Source of the DNA: JAOTVV01 sp039591075
GTDB taxonomy: Bacteria > Gemmatimonadota > Gemmatimonadetes > Gemmatimonadales > GWC2-71-9
Assembly (NCBI GenBank): GCA_039591075.1
Contig: JBDHEI010000011.1
Location: 1 to 64,000 of the forward strand
Length of the DNA stretch: 64,000 nucleotides
Direction: 5' to 3'
The notes beneath the pieces are model-generated. The model had not been told where the DNA came from and made no database searches. It saw only the letters and a list, made by a program, of their open reading frames with translations. Positions 53,987 through 63,800 of the stretch are shown here, piece by piece; the stretch's first letter is position 1, and each line of letters opens with the position of its first letter. A program made the position numbers and the translations under genes.

Positions 53987-54664
53987 ATGGACGGGATGGT
54001 ACGGATGACCCTGGGCGTCGCGACGGCACTCGCCCTTACCGCGTCGACTGCCGGCGCGCAGCTCTCCAACATGCCGGTCTATGCCAACCCGGCCGTGTCG
54101 GCCGTGCGGATCCAAGGGGACTACGCTTTCGGGGTGAACCAGGGCTCCGGCGAGCACTCGGCGTTCGCGGCCCGCGGCAATCTGGTGGTGTCCAAGCTCA
54201 TCCTCGGGGCCGGTGTCGGCGTGGTCAAGCTGACCGACACCGAACCCATGTACATGGGGTCACTGGGGTATCGCCTTCTCGGCGGGGGCGCGATGCCGCT
54301 GGCTGTGGCGCTGCAGGCGGGCGTGGGTGTCGTGGAGACCGCCAACCTCCAGACGACCGTCGATGTGCCGGTGAGCCTCGGTGTGGCCCTCCACCTGCCG
54401 CTCGTGCTCGTCACAATCGACCCGTGGATCGCGCCCCGCTACACGCTGCAGTTCAACTCGATCGCCGGGACGACGGGGTCGCGCAACCATCTTGGGCTGT
54501 CGGCGGGGATCGACGCCCGTCTCGCCATGGGGTTGGGGTTCCAGCTGGGGCTCGACTGGCAGCGACTGCCCGACTTCAGCCTCGATGCCGGCATCGCGGG
54601 AATCGTGAGCGACGCGAAGCGGGAACCGTTCCTGATGAGCCTCGGCATCCACTTCGCGCTCTGA
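53987..54664 (+). CDS. Putative small outer-membrane barrel protein
   Basis: A 225-residue exported protein: signal peptide to about 25 (STAGAQ), then 8-10 alternating strands with regular Gly and aromatic residues, ending in a strand finishing SLGIHFAL, as in small outer-membrane barrels of the OmpW/Opacity type. AGGAG lies 9 nt before the ATG. Function unknown; it sits between the symporter and the deacetylase genes. Confidence 0.68.
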   Translation: MDGMVRMTLGVATALALTASTAGAQLSNMPVYANPAVSAVRIQGDYAFGVNQGSGEHSAFAARGNLVVSKLILGAGVGVVKLTDTEPMYMGSLGYRLLGGGAMPLAVALQAGVGVVETANLQTTVDVPVSLGVALHLPLVLVTIDPWIAPRYTLQFNSIAGTTGSRNHLGLSAGIDARLAMGLGFQLGLDWQRLPDFSLDAGIAGIVSDAKREPFLMSLGIHFAL

Positions 54665-54694
54665 AGCGTCGGCGGACCGACGCCCGTCGAGGAG

Positions 54695-55645
54695 CTATCG
54701 GCGGGTGCCGGTCCGCTCTGGAAGCGCCGGGACCGCCAACCGTTCAAAGAATACCCTGGTTGAAGCGAGGCGCTGGGGGCCGTTCACCTCGAAGTACCAG
54801 AACCGCTCCACCTCGCCCCGGTTCACCAGGAGCTGCATCGTCCCCTGGGACTTGTGCTCCGCGATGAGCCAGTTCACCACGATACGGTAGTCGAGGCGTC
54901 CCTGCGGATCGAGGGGCTCGGTCATGTCGAACACGAACGGTGCGAGGCCCGGCTGCACGCGGGTGATCGGGTAGCCCGGCAGCTCGTCGAAGGCCAGCAT
55001 CGTGGTGTCGGCCTTCGTGCCAATGAAGCAGCCCATGACCGTGGGGCGATGCTCGGCCGCCACCGCCTGCGCCGCCCTGAGTGCCAAGATGCTCGCCGCC
55101 TTGTGATGGGCGTGGAAGTTGGGGATCGGCAGGTGCACGAAGACGTAGTCGTACCGACCCCGCTCCAGGATCTCCTGGAGCCTGGTCTGCACGCGATCGC
55201 TCCGCCATACGTGCGTCAGAACCGTGTCGACATTCTCGGTATAGGCGGGATCAGCCTCTTCGAGAAAGAAATAATTCCGGATTCCCACGATCGCGCCGCC
55301 TGCCATCAGTTCGCGCTTCCTGATGGCAGGCAGGTGCTGCCGAGCCACACGTTCATCGGTGAGCTGCAAGCCGTAGATCGGCTCGGCGAGCTGGGAATAG
55401 CGGTACCCGCCGCTACCGTCGGTGACGAGTGCGACATCGACCTGGCCGCCGAGAAACCTGGTGATCTTGTAGACCGCTCCGGCGAACATTGCATCGTCGT
55501 CCGGATGGGCGACGACCAGGAGAACGTGCACGCCGGAATCGGCCTGCGCCCCCAGTGGTTGTGGCACGGCGGTTATGAGGAGAAGCGCAAGGGTCGCCGC
55601 TCCGAAGGCTCCACGGCGTGAAGCGCGAGATGTGCGATCCGTCAT
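54695..55645 (-). CDS. PIG-L family deacetylase, exported
   Basis: A 316-residue zinc deacetylase with an N-terminal signal peptide (to about 33). The zinc-binding motif HPDDD follows the first strand (VLLVVAHPDDDAMFAG), and the later HxxH-type motif is in FHAHHKA. PIG-L enzymes remove acetyl from N-acetylglucosamine-containing substrates, such as in bacillithiol or mycothiol synthesis; the signal peptide here points to an envelope role instead. GAGGTG precedes the ATG at 55645. The C-terminal 60 residues form an extra domain. Substrate unknown. Confidence 0.9.
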   Translation of the reverse strand: MTDRTSRASRRGAFGAATLALLLITAVPQPLGAQADSGVHVLLVVAHPDDDAMFAGAVYKITRFLGGQVDVALVTDGSGGYRYSQLAEPIYGLQLTDERVARQHLPAIRKRELMAGGAIVGIRNYFFLEEADPAYTENVDTVLTHVWRSDRVQTRLQEILERGRYDYVFVHLPIPNFHAHHKAASILALRAAQAVAAEHRPTVMGCFIGTKADTTMLAFDELPGYPITRVQPGLAPFVFDMTEPLDPQGRLDYRIVVNWLIAEHKSQGTMQLLVNRGEVERFWYFEVNGPQRLASTRVFFERLAVPALPERTGTRR

Positions 55646-55690
55646 AGTCACCTCATCTCGCTCCAGGTACCGTGGTGTGGCCGGCCAGGA

Positions 55691-56152
55691 TCAGGATCCT
55701 TCCGGTGGGCCGAGCAGGCGTGCGGTGGCGTAGATGAGCTTGGTGGCCCGCTCGGGGAACGCCATCCAGTCGAGCACGACGTACGTCCCGTCTTTCTTGC
55801 GGTACCGGTTCTTGAATGCGAGCGTGGGGGTGCCGTCGGCCAGTCGTTCGACCTCCGCGTGAGTGGCGTCCCGGTCGTCGGGGTGGATGAGCTCGACGAA
55901 GGGCCGTTTCAGCAGTTCACTCGCGGTGTAGCCGAGAGCCCGCTCGAACGCCGGGTTAACGACTTTGAAGTATCCGTCCGTTCCGGCGATGCACAGGAGA
56001 TCGAGCGTGTAGGTGAACAGGCGCTCGTAATCGAACACCGGGTACTCGCCGGTCGCGGCGGCGCTGACACTGACGCCGCAGCTGTGGCAGTAGTTGGCCC
56101 CGTCGGCCAGTGGGGTCTTGCACCTGAGACAGATCGAGCCGCTCGTGGTCAC
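55691..56152 (-). CDS. Zinc-ribbon plus PAS domain protein
   Basis: A 153-residue soluble protein with an N-terminal zinc ribbon (Cys8, Cys11, Cys22, Cys25; CLRC and CHSC) followed by a PAS domain (about 38-150: FTYTLDLLCIAGTDGYFKVV, here its first 20 residues; HPDDR; YRKKDGTYVVLDW). There is no output domain, so it should act by protein binding. The GTG at 56152 has AGGAG upstream. It is divergent from the TPR protein gene with an inverted repeat between them. Ligand not evident. Confidence 0.75.
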   Translation of the reverse strand: MTTSGSICLRCKTPLADGANYCHSCGVSVSAAATGEYPVFDYERLFTYTLDLLCIAGTDGYFKVVNPAFERALGYTASELLKRPFVELIHPDDRDATHAEVERLADGTPTLAFKNRYRKKDGTYVVLDWMAFPERATKLIYATARLLGPPEGS

Positions 56153-56193
56153 TCCCCTGCTCCTGACAAACGTCCCAACAAGAATCCACGGAA

Positions 56194-56223
56194 ACCGACC
56201 GTCCCGCAACCCACGTGGTCGGT
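56194..56223. repeat. Inverted repeat in the PAS/TPR divergent promoter
   Basis: ACCGACC (56194-56200) and GGTCGGT (56217-56223) form a 7-bp inverted repeat with a 16-bp spacer, 42 bp from the PAS start and 86 bp from the TPR start. A regulator binding site is possible. Confidence 0.35.
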
Positions 56224-56308
56224 CCGGCGTTGCCCGAGTGGCGACACGTGGGGGCACGGCGGATAGATTGATGGGATCCCGGACCGGGCACCCGAGTGGA
56301 GGGTAGTC

Positions 56309-57763
56309 GTGGACGTTGCCGGTCTCAAACGACGTGCGAGAGAGCTGGAGCGGCAGGGAAGGTATCGCGAGGCCCTTGCCTACTACCGGCACATCCTCAC
56401 GGGACTGGAGGGCACGCCCGACCTGATCCCGGAGCTGCCTCTTTACGTCAAGGCCGGCGATCTGTTCCTCAAGCTCGACAACCTCAAGGCGGCCGTCTCG
56501 CTGTACGAGCGGGCCGGCAAGCTCTACGCGGCGCAGGGCTCGGCGAGGAGCGTGAGCGCGATCTGCGCCAAGGTGTTGCGAGTGATGCCCGAACGGCGGC
56601 GGGTATACCACAAGCTCGCCGGGATCATGCTCGAGAACGGACATGTCGGACCGGCGCGGACGGTGATCGAGGGGTACGTCGCCGAGCTTCACCTGCCGGC
56701 CGCCGACCGCGCCCTCGAGGCCCTTGGCGATGTCAGCGACGACGTGGCCCGGCCAGTGCTCGAAATGGTGCTGGACCTCGCCAAGCGTCACGAACGGGCC
56801 TCCGGCCAGATGGTCGCCGTCGAGCTTCCTGCTCCACCGCCTGAAGCGGAGCTGATCGAGCAGCCCGAGTCTCCGCAGCCACCCGAGCCTGAACTCGAGT
56901 CGAAGCCCGCGCCGGAGACCGTGGATCTCGTGCCGATCGGGCAGGAGGTCGTCCCCGAACACCCACCCGCCCCCGAACCGGTGACCGCCGTCCCCGAGGC
57001 GGACGAGGTGACTCGGCTGCCGGTCGCCGAGCCGGAACCGGAGTTGCAGGCCGTTGGATCCGACCTGAAGGCGGAACCGGAGACTCGCCCACCGGCCCGT
57101 GTGACCCCGCCGGGCCGGGCGCCGTACAGCGGTTCACTGGTGTTTGCGCCCGAAGGCCGACGGAAGCCAAGGCGGGGTCGTCTCTGGGCAGCGGTCGCGG
57201 CGGTCGGCGTTTTGGGGGTGGGCGGGGGATACGCGCTGTTGTCCGGAGGTGAAACGGATCCGGTCGTGAGCTCGATCGTGATGCAGGCGGTGCCGGAATC
57301 GCTCGGGCCGCTGCCAACGCAACCCGAGACCACCGGTGTTGTGGCATCCGATACCGCAGCAGCCGCGGCCCGCGGCACCACGGCCGCGCTCTTGCCACCA
57401 GCCCTCGTCGATACAGGCATTCCCGTGACGGCCGCGGTTCCGGACACTGGGCTCATCGGGAGAGCGATTATCGCCGTGGCCGGCCTGCCGATCGAGCGGA
57501 TCTCCGATCTCACGGCGGATGAGCGTGCCGGGTACGAGGTGCTGCAGACGCTTCAAAATGGTCAGCGGCTGACGGTCGGGGTGCTGCCGTGGCGGGCCGC
57601 CGACACGGCGCGGCTTGGCCCCGTTCGGACGCGCGCGGACGGGGCAAGCGTCGGCTCCGTTCGCTTCGGGCGATACCTCGTGGACGTGACCGCCCGCGTC
57701 GACCCGGGCACCCTGCGTGATTTCATGGGCCGGCTAGTCGGACGCCGCGAGCCCGAACGGTGA
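56309..57763 (+). CDS. TPR protein with single transmembrane segment
   Basis: A 484-residue protein. TPR-like helices cover about 1-160 (LERQGRYREALAYYRHIL; YVKAGDLFLKLDNLKAAVSL), followed by a Pro/Glu-rich disordered linker (about 170-280), one transmembrane helix (about 292-312) and a C-terminal domain of about 170 residues. The layout is a bitopic membrane protein with cytosolic TPR and an extracytoplasmic tail. The GTG has GGAGGG in front. Family not recognised; possible role in assembly at the envelope. Divergent from the PAS protein. Confidence 0.72.
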   Translation: MDVAGLKRRARELERQGRYREALAYYRHILTGLEGTPDLIPELPLYVKAGDLFLKLDNLKAAVSLYERAGKLYAAQGSARSVSAICAKVLRVMPERRRVYHKLAGIMLENGHVGPARTVIEGYVAELHLPAADRALEALGDVSDDVARPVLEMVLDLAKRHERASGQMVAVELPAPPPEAELIEQPESPQPPEPELESKPAPETVDLVPIGQEVVPEHPPAPEPVTAVPEADEVTRLPVAEPEPELQAVGSDLKAEPETRPPARVTPPGRAPYSGSLVFAPEGRRKPRRGRLWAAVAAVGVLGVGGGYALLSGGETDPVVSSIVMQAVPESLGPLPTQPETTGVVASDTAAAAARGTTAALLPPALVDTGIPVTAAVPDTGLIGRAIIAVAGLPIERISDLTADERAGYEVLQTLQNGQRLTVGVLPWRAADTARLGPVRTRADGASVGSVRFGRYLVDVTARVDPGTLRDFMGRLVGRREPER

Positions 57764-57812
57764 CCATGTAGGCGTCGTCTCGGGGTCGAAACCACTTCAC
57801 AGGGAGGAATCC

Positions 57813-58253
57813 ATGGCTCAGGCCAGGCCGCTGACCTACGCCACCCATCGCAAGTACGTCCCCTTCTATCACTTCGTCGCCGCGTTCCTGCTACTCGTCA
57901 ACCTGGTGTACGCGAGTTGGAAACTCGTGGGGGACTTCTCGCTCGATCGCGGCGCGTACTTTGTAACTGGGATCGCCATCGTCATCGTCTATCTCTACAC
58001 CCGCACGTTTCCCCTGGGCGTGCAGGACCGGCTGATCCGGCTCGAGGAACAGCTGCGGTTCCAACGCGTGCTCCCGGTCTCGATGCACCCGCGGATTCCC
58101 GAGTTCACCGTCGCTCAGCTCATTGCGCTGCGCTTTGCAGCGGACGCCGAGCTGCCGGCGCTCGCCCAGCAGGTGCTCGACGAGAACCTGCGGGATCGCG
58201 AGGAGATCAAGAAGCGGATCACGACCTGGCGGCCTGATGGCCTCCGCATCTGA
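57813..58253 (+). CDS. DUF6526 family membrane protein
   Basis: A 146-residue protein: a polar start with THRKYVPFYHFV, two transmembrane segments (about 18-40 and 50-66), then a soluble helical C-terminal part (IRLEEQLRFQRVLP; EFTVAQLIALRFAADAELPA). This is the DUF6526 pattern. GGAGG lies 6 nt before the ATG. Function unknown; it is 49 bp after the TPR gene and probably in the same transcript. Confidence 0.8.
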   Translation: MAQARPLTYATHRKYVPFYHFVAAFLLLVNLVYASWKLVGDFSLDRGAYFVTGIAIVIVYLYTRTFPLGVQDRLIRLEEQLRFQRVLPVSMHPRIPEFTVAQLIALRFAADAELPALAQQVLDENLRDREEIKKRITTWRPDGLRI

Positions 58254-58401
58254 GGGCGGGATCGCCGGGATGGACGTCGTGAGGAGATGCGCCACGCGAA
58301 CTCGAGGATGGACGCTGCGGATTCCCGTTCACGCCTTCTTCATAGCCACTTCACACTGGGGGGGGCACGTTGCCGTACAACTCCGGTGAAGCGAGGCGAT
58401 C

Positions 58402-58593
58402 GTGGCGGACAAGTGTATCACCCTGCGACTCACCGAGACCCAGCGGCGCGCAGTTCGGGACATCCTCGGCCATGACGTCGAGGCGTTGACCATTCCCGTG
58501 GACGAGTTGGGGGAGCGAGCGATCGTGCCGGAAGAGGTCTCGCAGACCGACGAGGATGCTGTGGTGTGGGAGTGCCTCAACCCGTATCCTTGA
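58402..58593 (+). CDS. Small acidic protein, 63 aa
   Basis: A short soluble protein with one predicted helix (ITLRLTETQRRAVRDILG) followed by an acidic tail containing DAVVWEC. Starts at GTG after GAGG. Codon use matches neighbours and a strong terminator follows, supporting a real gene. Function unknown. Confidence 0.55.
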   Translation: MADKCITLRLTETQRRAVRDILGHDVEALTIPVDELGERAIVPEEVSQTDEDAVVWECLNPYP

Positions 58594-58615
58594 GTGAGAC
58601 CTAGGACCGCTTTGA

Positions 58616-58641
58616 ACGCCCGGCACACGCCGGGCGTTTTT
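58616..58641 (+). terminator. Intrinsic terminator
   Basis: A perfect 9-bp GC-rich stem (58616-58624 with 58629-58637), loop ACAC, followed by TTTTTC. The clearest terminator in the window, 23 bp after the 63-aa gene. Confidence 0.9.
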
Positions 58642-58724
58642 CGTGTGTTACACCGCTCGTGGTCGACGGTTGCGCCGGGTGGATTCGGCGCCATTATGAA
58701 GAAGGACGCACCCGAGGTCGGATC

Positions 58725-59525
58725 ATGAGACGACTCGGATCGTTTCACCCAAGCCCCTGTGGGGGGGTGCTGGCGTTCGCGATCGTGGTGGGTGCTCTTC
58801 CAGCCGTCGCGCAGGAACCCCGCGAGCCATTCCCACCTGGGGTTACGGATTCCGTCATCCAACGGGGCAGCGTGGTGTTCCGCGGATCCGCTCGGTGCGA
58901 TGTGTGCCACGGCGCCGACGCGCACGGCACCGAAGACGGCCCGGATCTCACCGACGACAAATGGCTCCGGGGCGAGGGCACGTTCAGCGAGATCCTCGAT
59001 CGTGTCTTGCACGGCATGCCACGCCGGGATGCCAAGACCGGAAAGCCCATGCCCATGCGCGGCTGGGAGCTGGTGAGCGACGATGACGCGCGTGCCGTGG
59101 CGGCGTATGTGTGGAGCCTTAGTCGAGGGCGCGGTCCCGGGGGCGCCGCGCTCACACTCTTAGGATTTCCATTTTCATGGGAGGGTGCCGCTCTCCGCCG
59201 GGTCGTCATGCCGATCGGTCATCGAGGCCTGCAACAGCTGCCGAAACAGACGCAGCTGCACAGGCGTGTCCCACTCGCGTGCACCAATCTCTCGCTTCGC
59301 GATGACGCCGCGGCTGTCGATGATGAAGCTCTCCGGGACCCCCGTAGTTTGGTAGACGCGCTCGATACGGCCGGCCGGGTCGTGCAAGACGGTGAAGGTG
59401 AGGCCGCGCTGTTGTACCCAGTCAAGCACCTTCTTGGAGCTGCTCCGGTCGATGCTCACGGCCACGATCCTGAGGCCTTGAGAGGACAGCGCCTCGTGCA
59501 GTCGCTGCATGGACGGCATCTCTAG
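58725..59525 (+). CDS. Exported c-type cytochrome with over-long C-terminus
   Basis: A class I cytochrome c: signal peptide to about 30, heme motif Cys58-x-x-Cys61-His62 (CDVCH), candidate Met ligands around 109-111 (MPMRGW), and the C-terminal helix AVAAYVWSLSRGRG at about 125-137. The cytochrome domain ends near residue 137 (about 59135), but the frame stays open to 59525. The last 117 codons lie opposite the TlpA gene and look unlike protein-coding sequence. A missing stop, a sequencing frameshift or a true overlap are all possible. The domain call is firm; the C-terminal end is not. Confidence 0.8.
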   Translation: MRRLGSFHPSPCGGVLAFAIVVGALPAVAQEPREPFPPGVTDSVIQRGSVVFRGSARCDVCHGADAHGTEDGPDLTDDKWLRGEGTFSEILDRVLHGMPRRDAKTGKPMPMRGWELVSDDDARAVAAYVWSLSRGRGPGGAALTLLGFPFSWEGAALRRVVMPIGHRGLQQLPKQTQLHRRVPLACTNLSLRDDAAAVDDEALRDPRSLVDALDTAGRVVQDGEGEAALLYPVKHLLGAAPVDAHGHDPEALRGQRLVQSLHGRHL

Positions 59526-59819
59526 CTCGCACGGTTTGCACCAGGTAGCCCAGACATTCAGGAGCACCACGTAGCCCCGGAAGTCCGCCAAGCGCACGGT
59601 GTCGCCGGTCCTGACGTCACTGGCCTGGATTGCCGGCGCCTTCCGTCCGGGGACGACACCCCCTGAGTCGGTGGTGACGGAGAGCGCCGCTCCGAGCGCG
59701 AGTCCCAGAGTGAACACGATGACGGTGACCGTGATCCATCTGGCGCGGGCGGGTCTCGGGGGACCGCCTCCCTCCCTCCGCAGAGGTGAAGACTCGGAAC
59801 GGTCGTGCTCGAACGTCAT
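59175..59819 (-). CDS. TlpA/ResA-type thioredoxin, membrane-anchored
   Basis: A 214-residue periplasmic disulfide reductase: cytosolic basic tail, one anchor helix (about 28-48), then a thioredoxin domain with redox motif Cys94-Lys-Pro-Cys97 in WATWCKPCELEMP. TlpA and ResA reduce apocytochrome c or copper-site cysteines before cofactor insertion, which fits the neighbouring cytochrome c and the Cu-type efflux genes. GGGAG lies 6-7 nt before the ATG. Its 3' half is antisense to the cytochrome reading frame. Confidence 0.92.
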   Translation of the reverse strand: MTFEHDRSESSPLRREGGGPPRPARARWITVTVIVFTLGLALGAALSVTTDSGGVVPGRKAPAIQASDVRTGDTVRLADFRGYVVLLNVWATWCKPCELEMPSMQRLHEALSSQGLRIVAVSIDRSSSKKVLDWVQQRGLTFTVLHDPAGRIERVYQTTGVPESFIIDSRGVIAKREIGAREWDTPVQLRLFRQLLQASMTDRHDDPAESGTLP

Positions 59820-59954
59820 CGGATCTCCCAACGAGGGGCGTACCGTGGGACCGTCACCACCCGTACCTGTTTCATCTCTCGCACCGCCTTGCGCTGGCGT
59901 CGGTGCTCCACCGCAGCGTGCAGAACCGCTAACCGATGTCTCCCCAGGATTCTC

Positions 59955-60482
59955 CTACGCCGTAGCGAACGTGAAGACCATGCCGTAGGTCCCGTTCGCA
60001 TGCTGCCAGCCGGGGCCGGTCATGTCGTTCATCATCATGCCACCCTGCATGGACCGCTGGTCCATCATCTGCTGGGTGACCCAGCTGCCGCCCATGCCCG
60101 GCCCATGCTGCTCGAGATCGATCACATGTCCGTCGGCGTCCATCATGGCGCCACCGATGTGAAGGGTGTAGCTCATCCCGGACTCGAGCGGCATCGCGGG
60201 GGTGAACGTGAGACTGGTCCGGTCGGCGGACCAGCTCCAGGTACCGTCGACGAGCGGCCCGGCAACGTCGGCGCCCCGGTGCAGCGCCACATACATCGTC
60301 ATCTGCATCGGACCGCCGAACTGCATGGTAATCCCGGTCTGTGGATCGACGCCCGTCTCCCCCCCTGTTGGGGAAACCGAGAGGAGCGTGGTTGGCGCCG
60401 TCGTGGGTGCTGTCGCGTCGCTGCATCCCAGCCCGAACCCCGCTGCCCCCAGGGTGGTGAGGAGAATGGTACGTGTCTTCAT
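59955..60482 (-). CDS. Met/His-rich Ig-like lipoprotein
   Basis: A 175-residue lipoprotein: lipobox GLGC (Cys20), a bacterial Ig-like (Big_5/SbsA-type) domain (about 35-115), and a C-terminal section unusually rich in methionine (12 in the last 75 residues, e.g. QQMM, GGMMM) with four histidines. Such sections bind Cu(I)/Ag(I) in proteins like CusF and PcoC. It follows the PII gene by 20 bp and cusA is upstream, so a periplasmic copper chaperone or sensor role is inferred. The domain call is from pattern; metal binding is untested. Confidence 0.8.
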   Translation of the reverse strand: MKTRTILLTTLGAAGFGLGCSDATAPTTAPTTLLSVSPTGGETGVDPQTGITMQFGGPMQMTMYVALHRGADVAGPLVDGTWSWSADRTSLTFTPAMPLESGMSYTLHIGGAMMDADGHVIDLEQHGPGMGGSWVTQQMMDQRSMQGGMMMNDMTGPGWQHANGTYGMVFTFATA

Positions 60483-60502
60483 GTGGAATCGTCGCTCCTT
60501 CT

Positions 60503-60853
60503 CTACCGCAGGGCCTCGAGCCCTGTGGTGCCGTTGATGATTTTGGTGACGCCGAGCACGGGGCGGACAGATACGATCCCGTCTCCCTGGCGTCCGGTAC
60601 GCGCGGCGCGGGCGATCAGTTCGGTGAACATCTCGCACCGCTCCCCGCCGCAGATGAATTGGATCTCGGCTTTGTCCGAGTACGCCGAACCCTCCTCGAG
60701 CGAGAGCCGCTCTGTCGCTGGATCGACCCCGGCACCGATGGCGTGCACGCGGGTGACTGTGAGCCGAGGAAGTCCAGATTCCTTCAGGGTCCGGACCACG
60801 CGGTCGAGCATCTCCGGACGCACAATTGCGCGGATCTCCACCATGTCGCTCAT
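60503..60853 (-). CDS. PII-like signalling protein linked to metal efflux
   Basis: A 116-residue PII-superfamily protein (GlnB fold): N-terminal RAIVRPEMLDRVVRTLK, a T-loop region, and the C-terminal TGRQGDGIVSV. Cys68 and Cys73 lie next to each other (FICGGERCEMF) at a spot where GlnB has none. The T-loop lacks the GlnB uridylylation Tyr at the usual place, although Tyr58 is near. The ribosome site AGGAGG overlaps the cusA stop. PII-like proteins in heavy-metal efflux operons are known as the PII-NG group. It may sense metal or adenylate and act on the pump. Confidence 0.88.
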   Translation of the reverse strand: MSDMVEIRAIVRPEMLDRVVRTLKESGLPRLTVTRVHAIGAGVDPATERLSLEEGSAYSDKAEIQFICGGERCEMFTELIARAARTGRQGDGIVSVRPVLGVTKIINGTTGLEALR

Positions 60854-60865
60854 GACTGAGGCCTC

Positions 60866-63800
60866 CTAATCCGGGGGAGCCAACGCGAGGTCGTCGCGCA
60901 GGGCCTCCCGTGCGCCGATCTCCGGCCGGCGGTGTACTTGCCAGCGCCGCCACAGGAGATAGATCGCCGGAATCACGACAAGGGTGAGAACCGTTGCCGT
61001 GATCATTCCGCCCACCATCGGCGAAGCGATGCGCTTCATGACATCGGCACCGGTGCCGGCGCTCCACATAATGGGTGCCAGCCCGGCGATGATCGCTGTC
61101 ACGGTCATGATCACCGGGCGCAGACGCTCGAGCGCGCCCTCGCGCACCGCGTCGGCGACATCCGCCGCAGTGCGCATCCGGCCGTCGAGGCTTCGGCGGT
61201 GGAATGCCTCGTCGAGGTAGATGAGCATCACCACTCCGGTCTCAGCGGCGACCCCGGCGAGGGCGATGAAACCGACCCAGACCGCGACGCTCGTGTTGTA
61301 GCCTAACAGCCACAGAAACCAAATGCCGCCCACCAGCGAGAAGGGCAGCGCGAGCATGACGATGAGGGATTCCGCAACGCCACGGAAGTTGAGGTACAAC
61401 AAGAGGAAGATGATTCCTAGCGTCACGGGAACCACGAGCTTCAGTTTCTGCGTCACCCGCTGCATGAACTCGTACTGGCCACTCCAAACGACCGTGTATC
61501 CCGTGGGAAGAGCGAGTTGTTGGGAGACGACACGCTGCGCGTCGCGCACGTAGCTGCCGACGTCGACACCCTCGATGTCGACGAACACCGTCGTCACCGG
61601 GAACGCGTTCTCGGTCTTTACGGCCATGGGGCCCTGAAGGAACTCGATCTTCGCGATTTGCCCCAGAGGGATCTGCGTGCCTCGCATCGTCGGCACGAGC
61701 ACATCTCGCAACTGCTCCACATCGCCACGCAGCTCCCGAGGGTATCGCACGTTGACCGCATAACGCTCGCGCCCCTCTACCGTCACCGCGGCATCCATGC
61801 CGCCGACTGTGGCCATGATGGCGGAATGGACGTCGCCCACGTTGAGTCCATAGCGGGCGGCGAGCTCCCGATCGATGTCGATATCCACGTAGTACCCGGA
61901 CACTCCTCGTTCGGCGAACGCGCTCCGCGTGCCGGGGACGTCCTGCATGATGCGTTCGACCCGCTCCCCCAGCGCCTGGAGCGTGTCGAGATCCGGGCCG
62001 AAGATCTTGATGCCAACCGCGGTGCGGACCCCCGTCGCGAGCATGTCGATACGCCCCTTGATCGGCATGGTCCAGGCGTTTGTCACTCCTGGCATCTGTA
62101 CGGCGCGGTCCATCTCAGCAATGAGCCGATTGTAACTCATCCCCTTGCGCCACTGCTCTTCGGGTCTGAGCGTGATCGTCGTCTCGAACATGTCCAGCGG
62201 TGCCGGGTCTGTGGCCGTCGTGGCGCGACCCGCCTTGCCGAGTACGGTCTCCACTTCGGGAAAGGACGCGAGGACGCTGTCCTGCCATCGCATCATCTCC
62301 CGCGCCTGCGCGATCGACACGCCCGGCACCGTGGTGGGCATGAACAGAACCGATCCTTCGTGCAGCTCTGGCATGAACTCGCTGCCCAGACGCTGCCACG
62401 GAAGCGCTGTGGCAGCGAGAACCACGACCGCCCCCGCCACCACGACCCACGGCCGGCGAACCGCGAACGCGATGATGGGGCGGTAGACCCAGCGGAGCGC
62501 TCGGTTCAGCGGATTTCGACCTTCGGGTCGGATCTTCCCCTTGATCAGGTACCCCATGAGAACCGGGACGAGCGTGATCGAAAGAAAGGCGGAACCGGCC
62601 ATGGCGAACGTCTTCGTGAACGCCAGCGGCTTGAACAGCCGTCCCTCCTGCTGCTCCAGTGAGAAGACCGGTAGGAAGCTGAACGTGATGATAAGGAGGG
62701 AGAAGAAGAGCGGTGGGCCAACCTGCTTCGCGCTCTCCAGTACGATCTCCCACTGCGACCGTCCCTCGCCGGCCGCTCGTTCGAGGTGCTTGTGCATGTT
62801 CTCGATCATCACGATCGCGGCATCCACCATCGCCCCGAGGGCAATCGCGATTCCGCCCAGGCTCATGATGTTGGCGTTCACCCCGATCATGCGCATCACG
62901 ATGAACGAGATCAGGATACCCAAGGGCAGGGTAATGATCGCCACGAGCGCCGATCGCGCGTGCAGCAGGAACAGCACGGCGACCGCCGCAATGATGAGCG
63001 ATTCCTCGATCAGCTTGTCCCGAAGGTTGTCGATGGCCCGGTGGATGAGGTCGCTGCGGTCGTAGGCCGTTCGAATGTGCACCCCAGCCGGCAAGCCCTG
63101 CTGGATGGTGACGATGCGCTCCTTGACCGCCTCGATGGTCTTGAGTGCGTCGGAGCCGAATCGCATCACGACGATGCCCGCGACCGCCTCGCCGCGCCCG
63201 TTCCAGTCGGCGGCGCCGCGCCGCGGCGCGGGTCCGATCTGCACGTTCGCGACGTCCGCGACCCGGATGGGTGTCCCATCCATGGTGGCGCCGACGGTGA
63301 CGTTCTCGATGTCCGGAATGCCCTTGAGATAGCCCAGGCCGCGGATCATGTACTCGCGACCGCTCATCTCGAGCACACGCGCGCCGATGTCGACGTTGTG
63401 GGCTGCGATCGCGCTGACGACTCGCATGACCGGGATGTCGAACGCCCGTAACCGCTCGGGGTTTACCTCGACCTGGTATTGCCTGACGAACCCGCCGACG
63501 CTCGCCACCTCTGAGACACCCGGCACGGAGGTGAGCTGATACCGGATGTACCAGTCCTGGAGCGTGCGAAGCTCTGCCAGGTCCAGGCTGTCCGACTCCA
63601 ACACGTACTCGAAGACCCAGCCTACTCCGGTGGCATCGGGCCCCAGCGTGGGCTCGACCCCCGGGGGCAGCTGCTGGCGGATGCCGTTCAGGTACTCGAG
63701 CACCCGGGAACGCGCCCAGTAGATGTCGGTGCCGTCCTCGAAGATCACGTACACAAGGCTCAGGCCGAAGAACGAGAATGCCCGCACCACCCGCGCCCCA

